From Alphaproteobacteria bacterium WMHbin7 (GTDB lineage: Bacteria > Pseudomonadota > Alphaproteobacteria > Rhodospirillales > WMHbin7): 64,000 nucleotides of DNA. Location of the stretch: the NCBI GenBank assembly GCA_002753155.1, contig PDZW01000001.1, forward strand, positions 83,058 to 147,057, read 5' to 3'. The first letter of the stretch is position 1; every line of letters starts with the position of its first letter. Shown here one piece after another: positions 56,265 through 64,000 of the stretch. The notes under the pieces were generated by a model that searched no databases, was not told the origin of the DNA, and saw only the letters and a list, made by a program, of their open reading frames with translations. The position numbers were made by a program, and so were the translations under genes.

Positions 56265-56349
56265 GCGGGCGTGGCGGAACTGGTAGACGCGATGGATTTA
56301 GGTTCCATTGCCGCAAGGCGTGGGGGTTCGAGTCCCTTCGCCCGCACCA
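56265..56349 (+). tRNA. tRNA-Leu (anticodon UAG)
   Basis: 85 bases with an acceptor stem GCGGGCG/CGCCCGC, discriminator A and an encoded CCA end. The anticodon loop reads TTTAGGT with TAG as anticodon, decoding CUA (and CUN by wobble). A long variable arm (about TGCCGCAAGGCG) is typical of class II leucine tRNAs. The T-loop GGTTCGAGTCC is standard. Confidence 0.97.
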
Positions 56350-56354
56350 AGATC

Positions 56355-56382
56355 AAAGCCCTTAGCTGGGGTGGCTTTTTTT
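56355..56382 (+). terminator. Candidate terminator after tRNA-Leu
   Basis: AAAGCC and GGCTTT around a 12-base loop, running into a seven-T tract. It lies between the tRNA and tig, so tig transcription may depend on read-through or a separate promoter. Confidence 0.6.
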
Positions 56383-56407
56383 CATATTCATCAAGGATTG
56401 GCAGTCG

Positions 56408-57727
56408 ATGCAAGTTACCGAGACCAATATTGACGGGCTCAAGCGTTCCTACAAGGTCACCGTGCCTGCGGGACAGATCGAGACCATGCTGCTGGGCCGC
56501 CTGACCGAGGTGGGCAAGGAAGCCCGCGTCCCCGGTTTTCGCCCAGGCAAGATTCCCATGCCGATCCTGCGCAAGAAATATGGCGCCTCGGTGATCAGCG
56601 AGGTCATCGAAAAGGCCGTCAATGCGGGCACCACCCAGGCGGTGACGGACAATAATCTGAAGCTGGCCCTGCGCCCCAACATCGAGATCACCAACTATGC
56701 CGAGGGGGCTGATCTGGAATTCACGCTGGCCATCGAGACACTGCCCGATGTCGTGCCCATGGATTTCAAGTCGATCAAGCTCGAGCGGTTGAAGGTTGAG
56801 GCGGGCGAGGACGAAGTGACCGAGGCGCTTGACCATTTCGCCAAGGCCAGAGGGACTTCCGAGCCGGTAAGCGAAGACCGCGCCGCCAAGTCGGGCGACG
56901 TGCTGGTGATCGATTTCGTGGGCAAGCTGGGCGACGAGGCTTTTGCCGGCGGCACCGCCGAGGGCTATGAGCTGGAATTGGGCTCCAACACCTTCATCCC
57001 CGGTTTCGAGGACCAGTTGATCGGTGTTAAGGCCGGGGCCGAGGTCAAGGTCAACGTGACCTTCCCCGAAGGCTATCAGAACGAAAAACTGGCGGGAAAG
57101 CCGGTTGTTTTCGAGGTCAAGGTGCAAAGCCTGAAGCAAAAGGTGGCGGCCCAGATCGATGAGGAAATGGCCAAGGCCATGGGGCTTGAAAGCCTGGATG
57201 CCCTCAAGAAGACGGTCAAGGAGCAGATCGAGCGCGATTACGACCGCCTGTCACGCATGAAGTTGAAGCGCGCCCTTTTGGACAAGCTGGCCGAAGGTCA
57301 TGATTTCCCGGTGCCGCCCGGCCTTTTGGATGCCGAATTCCAGGCCATCTGGAAGCAGATCGAGGAAGCCAAGGCCAAGGGACAGTTGGACGAGGCCGAC
57401 AAGGCCAAGAGTGAAGAGGTTCTGCGCGAGGAATATCAGAAGATCGCGGCAAGGCGCGTGAGCCTGGGTATTCTGCTGGCCGAGGTGGGACGCGCCAACA
57501 ATGTTCAGGTGGGCCAAGAGGATCTGAACCGCGCCCTGGTTGCCGAGGCGCGCCGCTTTCCCGGTCAGGAGGCCATGGTCTTCAAATATTACCGCGAGAA
57601 TCCCGACGCCATGGAATCCCTGAAGTCGCCCATTCTGGAAGAGAAGGTGGTCGATTTCATTCTGGAACTGACTTCTGTAAGCGATAAGCCCGCTTCCAAG
57701 GAAGAGTTGATGAAGGAAGAGGACTAA
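56408..57727 (+). CDS. tig: Trigger factor
   Basis: A ribosome-bound chaperone and peptidyl-prolyl isomerase. 439 residues. The ribosome-docking signature is [17 protein letters not shown], within the N-terminal domain (1-115). The FKBP-type domain (about 155-245) includes [20 protein letters not shown] and [19 protein letters not shown]. The helical C-terminal domain follows. Followed by clpP after 4 bases, the standard tig-clpP pairing. Confidence 0.96.
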   Translation: MQVTETNIDGLKRSYKVTVPAGQIETMLLGRLTEVGKEARVPGFRPGKIPMPILRKKYGASVISEVIEKAVNAGTTQAVTDNNLKLALRPNIEITNYAEGADLEFTLAIETLPDVVPMDFKSIKLERLKVEAGEDEVTEALDHFAKARGTSEPVSEDRAAKSGDVLVIDFVGKLGDEAFAGGTAEGYELELGSNTFIPGFEDQLIGVKAGAEVKVNVTFPEGYQNEKLAGKPVVFEVKVQSLKQKVAAQIDEEMAKAMGLESLDALKKTVKEQIERDYDRLSRMKLKRALLDKLAEGHDFPVPPGLLDAEFQAIWKQIEEAKAKGQLDEADKAKSEEVLREEYQKIAARRVSLGILLAEVGRANNVQVGQEDLNRALVAEARRFPGQEAMVFKYYRENPDAMESLKSPILEEKVVDFILELTSVSDKPASKEELMKEED

Positions 57728-57731
57728 GCCC

Positions 57732-58373
57732 ATGAGCCCGCGCGATCCTGCCGACGTCGTCATGAACACGCTGGTTCCCATGGTGGTCGAACAGACCAGC
57801 CGGGGCGAGCGTTCCTATGACATCTATTCGCGCCTCTTGAAGGAGCGCATCATTTTCCTGACGGGGCAGGTCGAGGATTACACGGCCAGCCTGATCTGCG
57901 CCCAGCTTCTGTTTTTGGAATCCGAGAATCCCAACAAGGACATCTCGTTTTACATCAACTCGCCGGGTGGCATCGTCACCTCGGGTCTGGCCATCTATGA
58001 CACCATGCAGTTCATTCGCCCCGAAGTCTCGACGGTCTGCATCGGTCAGGCCGCCTCGATGGGCTCGCTGCTGCTGGCCGCCGGCGCCCCCGGCAAGCGC
58101 TATGCTCTGCCCAATTCGCGCATCATGATCCATCAGCCGTCGGGTGGGGCGCAGGGACAGGCCACCGACATCGAAATTCAGGCCCGCGAAATCCTGTCTC
58201 TTCGCGCGCGTTTGAACCAGATTTACGTTAAGCATACCGGCCAGGCCCTGGACCATATCGAGCATTCGATGGAGCGCGACAAGTTCATGACCGCCGAGGA
58301 AGCCAAGACCTTCGGCCTGATCGATGAGGTCTTTTCCAAGCGCCCGGAAGCGGCGGATGGGGATAAAGCCTGA
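57732..58373 (+). CDS. clpP: ATP-dependent Clp protease proteolytic subunit
   Basis: A serine protease forming the tetradecameric chamber used with ClpX or ClpA. 213 residues. The catalytic triad is S109 ([11 protein letters not shown]), H134 ([11 protein letters not shown]) and D183 ([12 protein letters not shown]). Substrates and partners are standard. Unusually, clpX does not follow: the next gene is rpoZ with its own promoter. Confidence 0.97.
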   Translation: MSPRDPADVVMNTLVPMVVEQTSRGERSYDIYSRLLKERIIFLTGQVEDYTASLICAQLLFLESENPNKDISFYINSPGGIVTSGLAIYDTMQFIRPEVSTVCIGQAASMGSLLLAAGAPGKRYALPNSRIMIHQPSGGAQGQATDIEIQAREILSLRARLNQIYVKHTGQALDHIEHSMERDKFMTAEEAKTFGLIDEVFSKRPEAADGDKA

Positions 58374-58377
58374 GTCC

Positions 58378-58406
58378 TTGGCTTGGCGCCTGTGATGACC
58401 TATATT
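58378..58406 (+). promoter_or_regulatory. Candidate rpoZ promoter
   Basis: TTGGCT (58378-58383) and TATATT (58401-58406) with a 17-base spacer, starting 4 bases after the clpP stop and about 33 bases ahead of the rpoZ start. Confidence 0.55.
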
Positions 58407-58439
58407 TTCTCTAATCTCCCGGCAAGGAGTTGACATTAG

Positions 58440-58838
58440 ATGGCCCGCGTAACAGTTGAAGATTGCGTAACCAAGATCCCCAACCGCTTCGAGCTGGTGA
58501 TGCTGGCGGCCCAACGGGCGCGCGACATTTCCACCGGGGCGCCGCTCACCGTGGATCGCGACAACGACAAGAATCCCGTCATCGCCCTGCGCGAAATCGC
58601 CGACGAGACGGTCAGCCTTGACGTTCTCAGGAATTCCCTGGTGCAGGGTCTTCAGAAGCATGTCGAGAACGACCAGCCCGAGGACGACAATCTCGAAGGC
58701 AGTCTGGCCGCCGCCGACATGGCTTTGGATGTGGGCGAGGCCAATCTCGACGAGGAAGTCATCGAAGACGGCCTGACCATCGAGGAAGAGCCCGAGATGG
58801 CGGGCTTCGAGGACATCGCGCCGGGCGAGGAGGCTTAA
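58440..58838 (+). CDS. rpoZ: RNA polymerase omega subunit
   Basis: Assists folding and binding of the beta' subunit and takes part in ppGpp sensing. 132 residues. [20 protein letters not shown] and [10 protein letters not shown] are universal; the C-terminal part (from about 85) is an acidic extension common in alphaproteobacteria. AAGGAG precedes the ATG. Followed by the ppGpp synthetase/hydrolase gene, a conserved rpoZ-spoT arrangement. Confidence 0.95.
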   Translation: MARVTVEDCVTKIPNRFELVMLAAQRARDISTGAPLTVDRDNDKNPVIALREIADETVSLDVLRNSLVQGLQKHVENDQPEDDNLEGSLAAADMALDVGEANLDEEVIEDGLTIEEEPEMAGFEDIAPGEEA

Positions 58839-58858
58839 CCCACTCTCCTGGAAAGCGG

Positions 58859-61012
58859 ATGATCCGGCAATTCGAACTCGTCGAGCGCGTTAAAGCCTAC
58901 GATCCCGCCGCCGACGAGGATGCCATCAACCGCGCCTATGTCTACGCCATGAAGATGCATGGCGCGCAGAAGCGGGCTTCCGGCGATCCTTATTTTTCTC
59001 ATCCCATCGAGGTGGCGGGTATCCTCACCCACTTCCATCTCGATGGCGCCTCGATCATCACCGCCCTGCTGCATGATGTGATCGAGGACACCACCTCGAC
59101 TCTCGAAGACATTCAGAAAATCTTCGGCGCCGACATCGCCCGTCTGGTCGATGGGGTGACCAAGCTGACACGCTTGGAGCTGACCTCGGATCAGGCCAAC
59201 AAGCAGGCCGAGAATTTCCGCAAGCTCGTCTTGGCCATGAGCGAGGACATCCGCGTCCTTTTGGTCAAGCTGGCTGACCGGCTGCACAATATGCGCACAC
59301 TGCATTACATCGGAAATCCCGACAAGCGTCGGCGCATCGCCATGGAAACCATGGAAATCTACGCGCCCCTGGCCGAGCGTATCGGCATGCAAGAAATCAA
59401 GAACGAGTTGGAAGATCTGGCTTTCGGCGAGTTGCATACCGATGTCCGCCAGTCGATCACCGCCCGGCTGGAATTCTTGAAGCAAAGCGGGGGCAATTTG
59501 ATCGGCCACATTCTGGCCGAATTGAATGACGTGATGGGCGGCAACAAGATCACGGCCGAGATTTCGGGGCGTGAAAAAACGCCCTATTCCATCTGGCGCA
59601 AGATGCAAAGGAAGGATGTGGGATTCGAGCAATTGTCCGACATCATGGCCTTTCGTGTCATCGTCGAGAATGTCGATTCCTGCTACAGAGCGCTGGGTGT
59701 CCTGCACAGCCATTATCCGGTCGTGCCCGGTCGTTTCAAGGATTACATCAGCCTGCCCAAGCCCAACGGCTACAAGTCGCTGCATACCGGCGTTCTGGGG
59801 CCGGAACATCAGCGCATCGAAGTGCAGATCAGAACGCGTGACATGCATGACGTGGCCGAGTTGGGCGTTGCCGCGCATTGGAATTACAAGAATGGTGGCC
59901 CCAAGACGGATGGCAAGCAATATCGCTGGCTGCGCGAGCTTCTGGATATTCTGGATCACGCCTCAGGCCCTGAGGAATTTCTGGAACATACACGCCTTGA
60001 AATGTTCCAAGACCAGGTCTTCTGCTTTTCGCCCAAGGGTGACCTGATCGCGCTGCCCAGAGGCTCGTGCCCAGTCGATTTTGCCTATGCCGTCCATTCC
60101 CAGGTGGGCGATACCTGCGTCGGCGCCAAGGTCAATGGCCGTCAGGTGCCCTTGAAGACGGCGCTGGGCAATGGCGACCAGGTGGAAATCCTGACTAGCA
60201 AGGCCCAGACGCCGTCGCCCAACTGGGAGCGCTTCGTCGTAACCGGCAAGGCCAGGGCCTGCATCCGCCGCTTTATCCGCAATCAGCAGCGCAGTCAGTT
60301 CGTGGCCCTGGGCCGCGAAATCCTCACCAAGGCCTTCCGCCAGGAGGGCTATGACTTTGCCGACAAGTCGCTGGATGGCGTGCTGAGGCTTTTCAAGTCG
60401 GGCGCTGCTGAGGATCTGATCGTTTCCGTGGGCGAGGGGCATCACACCGGGCGCGAAGTTCTGCTGGCGGTCTATCCAAGCCTTAAGGACAAGGCGCATG
60501 CGGCCAATGTGGTGTCGTTGCCAAGCAAGCCCAAGGGAACGGGCAGACAGATCAAGCGCGAAAATGCCGTACCCATCAAGGGCCTTATTCCCGGCATGGC
60601 CATGCATTTTGCCGGCTGTTGCCATCCGCTGCCGGGTGATCGCATCGTCGGCATCATCACCACCGGCAAGGGTGTTACCATCCACACTATCGATTGCGAT
60701 ATGCTGACCAATCTGCAAGACCAGCCCGAGCGCTGGCTGGATATCGCCTGGGACCACGGAGCCGAGACCGAGGCGCATACTTCACGCATCACCATGGTGG
60801 TGGCCAACGAGGCGGGAAGCTTCGCCTCTCTGGCCACCGTGATCGCCAAAAGCCTTGGCAATATCACCAATGTGAAAGTCACTAACCGCTCGACCGATTT
60901 CTTCGAACTGATCGTCGATATCGAGGTCAGGGATGTGCGCCACCTCACCAACATCATCGCCGCCCTCAGGGCAACCCCGGAAATCAGCTCGGTCGAACGG
61001 GCCAGAAGCTGA
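58859..61012 (+). CDS. spoT: Bifunctional (p)ppGpp synthetase/hydrolase
   Basis: Rel/SpoT stringent-response enzyme, 717 residues. HD hydrolase domain with H48 ([12 protein letters not shown]) and H72-D73 ([11 protein letters not shown]). The synthetase domain contains [18 protein letters not shown] and [14 protein letters not shown]; then TGS (about 385-445, [20 protein letters not shown]), a zinc-finger-like region with [12 protein letters not shown], and a C-terminal ACT domain. Both halves keep their signature residues, so it should make and degrade ppGpp, the single long Rel protein of alphaproteobacteria. Confidence 0.95.
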   Translation: MIRQFELVERVKAYDPAADEDAINRAYVYAMKMHGAQKRASGDPYFSHPIEVAGILTHFHLDGASIITALLHDVIEDTTSTLEDIQKIFGADIARLVDGVTKLTRLELTSDQANKQAENFRKLVLAMSEDIRVLLVKLADRLHNMRTLHYIGNPDKRRRIAMETMEIYAPLAERIGMQEIKNELEDLAFGELHTDVRQSITARLEFLKQSGGNLIGHILAELNDVMGGNKITAEISGREKTPYSIWRKMQRKDVGFEQLSDIMAFRVIVENVDSCYRALGVLHSHYPVVPGRFKDYISLPKPNGYKSLHTGVLGPEHQRIEVQIRTRDMHDVAELGVAAHWNYKNGGPKTDGKQYRWLRELLDILDHASGPEEFLEHTRLEMFQDQVFCFSPKGDLIALPRGSCPVDFAYAVHSQVGDTCVGAKVNGRQVPLKTALGNGDQVEILTSKAQTPSPNWERFVVTGKARACIRRFIRNQQRSQFVALGREILTKAFRQEGYDFADKSLDGVLRLFKSGAAEDLIVSVGEGHHTGREVLLAVYPSLKDKAHAANVVSLPSKPKGTGRQIKRENAVPIKGLIPGMAMHFAGCCHPLPGDRIVGIITTGKGVTIHTIDCDMLTNLQDQPERWLDIAWDHGAETEAHTSRITMVVANEAGSFASLATVIAKSLGNITNVKVTNRSTDFFELIVDIEVRDVRHLTNIIAALRATPEISSVERARS

Positions 61013-61037
61013 CAGCAACATTCCCATGAGACATCCT

Positions 61038-61769
61038 ATGCCCCTCATTCATCAACGCCTTGGCATCAACATCGACCATGTCGCCACCGTGCGCAATGCA
61101 AGGGGGGGCGAACATCCCGATCCCGTGGCGGCAGCTCTTCTCGCCATCGAAGCCGGGGCCGACGGCATCACGGCGCATTTGCGCGAGGACCGGCGCCATA
61201 TTCGCGACGGCGACATCGAGCGGCTGATGGAGGTGCTAAAGCGTCCTCTTAACCTCGAGATGGCGGCCATCGATGAAATGGTGGCGATCGCCATTGGTTT
61301 TCGTCCGCATGCCTGCTGCCTGGTGCCCGAGAAGCGCAGCGAGCGGACCACCGAGGGGGGCCTGGAGGTGGCGGGCGATCTGGCCCGCATCGCCGATGTC
61401 ACGGGGCGCCTGACTGATGCGGGCATTCGCGTATCCTTGTTCATCGAGCCCGATCCCAAGCAGGTCGAGGCGGCAAGCAGGGCGGGCGCTCCGGTGATCG
61501 AGTTGCATACCGGCACCTATGCCGAGCGCGGGGGCGGCGAGGGGGGTGAACTCGATCGCCTTCGCGCAGCCGCCAGCCTGGCCCAGGAGCTTGGCTTGGA
61601 ATGCCACGCCGGTCATGGCCTGACCTATGCCAATGTCGCTCCTGTGGCGGCCATTCCCAACATCGTCGAGCTCAATATCGGCCATTTCCTGATGGGCGAA
61701 GCGATGTTCGTGGGGCTGAAGGCCAGCATCCTTGAGATGCGCCGCCTGATGGACGAGGCGCGGGCGTGA
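61038..61769 (+). CDS. pdxJ: Pyridoxine 5'-phosphate synthase
   Basis: Forms pyridoxine phosphate from 1-deoxyxylulose 5-phosphate and aminoacetone phosphate derivatives. ATG 61038 ([16 protein letters not shown]) gives 243 residues; ATG 61026 is also possible. TIM barrel with [52 protein letters not shown] and [12 protein letters not shown]. The substrate DXP is also that of Dxr encoded here. Overlaps acpS by GTGA. Confidence 0.94.
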   Translation: MPLIHQRLGINIDHVATVRNARGGEHPDPVAAALLAIEAGADGITAHLREDRRHIRDGDIERLMEVLKRPLNLEMAAIDEMVAIAIGFRPHACCLVPEKRSERTTEGGLEVAGDLARIADVTGRLTDAGIRVSLFIEPDPKQVEAASRAGAPVIELHTGTYAERGGGEGGELDRLRAAASLAQELGLECHAGHGLTYANVAPVAAIPNIVELNIGHFLMGEAMFVGLKASILEMRRLMDEARA

Positions 61770-62164
61770 TCCTAGGCATCGGCAACGATCTGGTCGATAT
61801 CCGGCGTATCGAACAGACGCTGGAGCGCTTTGGCGAGCGGTTCATGAAGCGCATCTTTACCGATATCGAAATCGCCAAGTCGCTGAATCGGGCCCTGCCA
61901 GCCCCCACATTCGCCAAGCGCTTTGCCGCCAAGGAGGCCTGTTCCAAGGCCCTGGGCACCGGCTTTCGCCATGGCGTCTTCTGGCGCGATATCGGGGTGG
62001 TGAATGACGCCTCGGGCCGACCCTCGCTGGAGCTGACCGGCGGCGCCCTGGCCCGCTTGCAGGCCATCACACCCCCTGGCCATAGGGCCGTCCTTCACCT
62101 CACTATGACCGACGAACCGCCGATGGCCGAAGCCGTGGTGATCATCGAGGCGGTGGTGCAGTAA
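61766..62164 (+). CDS. acpS: Holo-[acyl-carrier-protein] synthase
   Basis: Transfers 4'-phosphopantetheine from CoA to ACP. GTG 61766 overlaps the pdxJ stop; 132 residues. [20 protein letters not shown] at the start carries the metal-binding aspartate D8, and [19 protein letters not shown] the second motif. In related genomes lepB-rnc-era usually follows; here the gene ends directly against a fragment of a polymorphic toxin gene. Confidence 0.95.
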   Translation: MILGIGNDLVDIRRIEQTLERFGERFMKRIFTDIEIAKSLNRALPAPTFAKRFAAKEACSKALGTGFRHGVFWRDIGVVNDASGRPSLELTGGALARLQAITPPGHRAVLHLTMTDEPPMAEAVVIIEAVVQ

Positions 62165-62491
62165 CTTGCGCATTGGAATCGTCTCGCCGCCCAGAGCCCC
62201 CGACAGGTCGCGCTGAAGCGATTGTGCCTGGGCGGGATTGGTTTGTGCGGCTCGCCAGAGCATGTCGGCGACATCGGCGCGGCCCACATCGCCATTGGCC
62301 TCGACATGATATTTGAAGGTGGGAAGGATGCCCCCGAAATCCGGCGCTTTGTTGATGACCCGCGCCCAGTCCTCATGCATGAGGCGCTTCTTGCCGTCGA
62401 TACGATGCATTTTATCTTCGACAAAACCGGAATTAACGGGTGTGCCCAGTAATCCACCGCGCAAGGGGAATACGAGAGTGACTAGCCGTTA
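62165..62491 (-). pseudogene. Orphan fragment of the large effector's core region
   Basis: On the minus strand the frame reads LRGGLLGTPVNSGFVEDKMH, then VINKAPDFGGILPTFKYHVE, GRADVADMLWRAAQTNPAQA and GALGGETIPM. The last about 48 residues closely match the start of the visible effector (QVETNGDAGRADVADM... TIPLRR) at 63856-64000. The homology stops at the acpS end, and a stop codon in front separates it from the 41-bp repeat. It is a displaced partial copy, as seen for orphan modules at polymorphic toxin loci. Confidence 0.75.
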
Positions 62492-62532
62492 TTCCTTCCG
62501 CCTGCGGCAAGGTCCATCTCATCGAAGGCCCC
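62492..62532. repeat. 41-bp perfect direct repeat, copy B
   Basis: Identical to 62906-62946. On the minus strand it contains the last three effector codons and stop, overlapping the first ten codons of the immunity gene. Here it is followed by stop codons and the orphan core fragment, and it begins with the last base of the immunity gene. Confidence 0.9.
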
Positions 62533-62936
62533 TAAAACAACGGTTTGAGAAGCAACGCCCACCAGTTCTCACATGTCGGAAGATTGCACTCTCTAAAATT
62601 AAATGAGCGGAAATTTACTGACAGCCAGAACATCAGCATGGACAGACCGACACTCCTGGTCAGCAGCTTCCACTTTTCTGGAACGGGTCCCACAAGAATC
62701 CGATGCAGGATGCTGCATGCCGAGGATGCGAGCCAGCAAAGGAGAAGGTCCAAAAAAAACAGGGTGGTGAATATCCCGACGGCCCCAGACTCGCCGAAGC
62801 GCCCCCTTGTAACATCCCACCCCAAATAGACCCACCCGGCTGTGTAGACGGCGAACTTGGTGAAGATCAGCAGCTTGCCGAGGGCGCGTTGCAGCGCCCC
62901 CAGCTTTCCTTCCGCCTGCGGCAAGGTCCATCTCAT
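62532..62936 (-). CDS. Small membrane protein, candidate immunity protein
   Basis: 134 residues with three predicted membrane helices: about 22-45 (LLIFTKFAVYTAGWVYLGW), 53-82 (GIFTTLFFLDLLLCWLASS) and 98-112 (SVGLSMLMFWLSV). The ATG overlaps the effector's stop (ATGA), so the two proteins are made together in a set ratio. No family recognised. Its first ten codons lie in the 41-bp repeat, which also begins at its stop, so the gene is a cassette bounded by repeats. A membrane immunity protein against a lipase-like effector is an inference from position and topology. Confidence 0.65.
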   Translation of the reverse strand: MRWTLPQAEGKLGALQRALGKLLIFTKFAVYTAGWVYLGWDVTRGRFGESGAVGIFTTLFFLDLLLCWLASSACSILHRILVGPVPEKWKLLTRSVGLSMLMFWLSVNFRSFNFRECNLPTCENWWALLLKPLF

Positions 62937-62946
62937 CGAAGGCCCC
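62906..62946. repeat. 41-bp perfect direct repeat, copy A
   Basis: Spans the effector stop/immunity start junction. Identical to 62492-62532; the two copies are 414 bases apart and enclose the immunity gene. Confidence 0.9.
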
Positions 62947-64000
62947 AGTCGTAAAGTTGCTTGGCGAGTTCACGTCGCCTTGCCATTCCTTCGGCATCCG
63001 ATCCTGCATAATAGAAATGGCCGAAGCCATATTGGCCTTGGTTGCCTTTTGCCTGATCCTCCGTCAACTTCGGCAATGACATGATCTGCTCGCCAGCACT
63101 CATGCCGGCCCGAATGGGGTCGCCTTGTCCTTCGATATCCTTCACGACGACCTTGCCGATATTGGGATTGCTCTTCAGCCGGTCCAGGAACTCCTGGCTG
63201 ATCGGTGTGCCGACCAGCACCAGATGGTCCACCTTGCCTCCGGCCTCGGCATAGTCGGCCGCCGCCTGCGCCGCCTGCAAGCCGCCATGCGAATAGCCCA
63301 CCATGTTGAACTGCTTGCCCTCCTTGCCGAATTGCGAGAAATCCGTGCCGGCGCTATCGCGGTTGCGGCGGAGCAGGGTCATGGCAGCATCCACCTTTTC
63401 CCCGTCAGTCCATTTCGCAGGGTCAACCGCCTTGGCATTCCCAACCCCGTTTTCCTGCATGGCCTTCACCATATCGCCGATATAGGCCCCGTCCATTCCG
63501 GCACCACCGAAATAATAAGTTCCTTTGCGCGGCTCGTCTACAAAGGGCTTTGCCTTGACTCTTGATCCCCAGAGCTTGTCGGCGAAGTTGCCCCTGTCGG
63601 GATAGGCGGGGTTATCCGGATTGGTCGAAATCACCCCCCTTTTGCCGGGGTCGGTTTGTCGTTGCTCCTCCTTCGGCATCGGGGTTTGCGGCTGGGTCTC
63701 CTGCTGCTTTTGCGCAAGCTCGGCCTTATAGGTTTCCATGCTCTGCCAATAGGATTTGCGCATCTGCTCGATGTCATATTTCGCAGGCTGCTGGGGGCCG
63801 AGGAGACTGTTGCCGGAGGCGTTCTGTTTGGGCACTTCCTCGCCGACCAACAGGGCGCGGCGCAGCGGAATCGTCTCGCCGCCCAGCGCCCCCGCCAGCT
63901 CACGCTGAAGCGATTGCGCTTGTGACGGATTGGTTTGCGAGGCCCGCCACAGCATGTCGGCGACATCGGCGCGGCCCGCATCGCCGTTGGTCTCGACTTG
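62933..64000 (-). CDS. Large protein with lipase-like alpha/beta-hydrolase C-terminus, 3' part
   Basis: The frame is open to the right edge, so the N-terminal part is outside. Visible: core region QVETNGDAGRADVADM ... LQRELAGALGGETIPLRR, a glutamine/proline-rich linker (about 63700-63650), then a hydrolase domain from about GVISTNPDNPAYPD. The nucleophile elbow is FNMVGYSHGGLQAAQ (serine codon at 63290-63292); DIEGQGDPIRAG and YGFGHFYYAG supply the likely aspartate and histidine. VDHLVLVGTPISQEFLDRL follows the nucleophile. A core copy downstream and the coupled membrane gene suggest a polymorphic effector with a phospholipase-type toxin tip; the delivery system is not visible. Confidence 0.72.
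   Translation of the reverse strand, partial: QVETNGDAGRADVADMLWRASQTNPSQAQSLQRELAGALGGETIPLRRALLVGEEVPKQNASGNSLLGPQQPAKYDIEQMRKSYWQSMETYKAELAQKQQETQPQTPMPKEEQRQTDPGKRGVISTNPDNPAYPDRGNFADKLWGSRVKAKPFVDEPRKGTYYFGGAGMDGAYIGDMVKAMQENGVGNAKAVDPAKWTDGEKVDAAMTLLRRNRDSAGTDFSQFGKEGKQFNMVGYSHGGLQAAQAAADYAEAGGKVDHLVLVGTPISQEFLDRLKSNPNIGKVVVKDIEGQGDPIRAGMSAGEQIMSLPKLTEDQAKGNQGQYGFGHFYYAGSDAEGMARRRELAKQLYDWGLR

Noticed and set aside
56032..56316. Minus-strand 94-codon frame ahead of tig
   Set aside because: It runs antisense through the tRNA-Leu gene and has no family features or ribosome site.
61772..62464. Long minus-strand frame covering the acpS region
   Set aside because: The left part is antisense to acpS; only the right part (62165-62491) has real homology, to the effector core, and is reported as a fragment.
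1..64000. CRISPR arrays, rRNA genes, complete insertion sequences, integrases
   Set aside because: No regularly spaced repeats, rRNA sequence or transposase/integrase coding frame was found on either strand.

Overview
The window is a high-GC alphaproteobacterial chromosome segment, most likely from a Rhodospirillales (Magnetospirillum-like) bacterium. I infer this from the long envelope block pyrH-frr-uppS-cdsA-dxr-rseP-bamA-skp-lpxD-fabZ-lpxA-lpxI-lpxB, the use of LpxI, an alphaproteobacterial SOS box (GTTC-N7-GTTC) on lexA, and anaerobic aromatic metabolism next to a one-subunit methylmalonyl-CoA mutase. No database search was possible, so the genus is a guess.

Layout. Bases 1-5.2 kb: an anaerobic aromatic module with the end of a PaaK-type CoA ligase, a MarR regulator and 4-hydroxybenzoyl-CoA reductase hcrC-hcrA-hcrB. 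5.2-5.8 kb: a Phd/RelE toxin-antitoxin pair with a palindromic operator. 5.8-11.3 kb: dnaE and a chemoreceptor. 11.4-15.9 kb: rpsB, tsf and pyrH, where the tsf-pyrH junction has been tandemly duplicated and each copy now holds foreign genes (an unknown gene in one, a PIN/Phd toxin-antitoxin pair in the other). 15.9-28.1 kb: ribosome recycling, isoprenoid, phospholipid, outer-membrane assembly and lipid A genes, mostly overlapping or a few bases apart. 28.3-33.4 kb: gltA, gltX and comEC. 33.4-41.8 kb: a SPOR lipoprotein, CYTH/CHAD protein, Nudix protein, methylmalonyl-CoA mutase, TPR/O-GlcNAc-transferase-like protein and a small membrane protein. 41.86-45.42 kb: a 3.5-kb island (glycosyltransferase, methyltransferase, unknown protein) bounded by 16-bp direct repeats of the lexA 3' end. 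45.4-50.3 kb (minus strand): trpG-trpD-trpC-moaC-moeA, then lexA with its own promoter. 50.4-56 kb: DadA-like oxidase, TPR/glycosyltransferase-9 protein, NAD(P)HX repair enzyme, globin-coupled chemoreceptor. 56.2-62.2 kb: tRNA-Leu(UAG), tig, clpP, rpoZ, rel/spoT, pdxJ, acpS. 62.2-64 kb (minus strand): the end of a large protein with a lipase-like C-terminal domain, a translationally coupled three-helix membrane protein (candidate immunity), perfect 41-bp direct repeats around that gene, and an orphan fragment of the large protein's core.

Most genes are housekeeping. The unusual parts are three: the lipase effector/immunity locus with its 41-bp repeats at the right edge; the lexA-end-flanked island; and the duplicated tsf-pyrH junction, whose 37-codon pyrH::tsf fusion marks a recombination at a 9-bp shared sequence.
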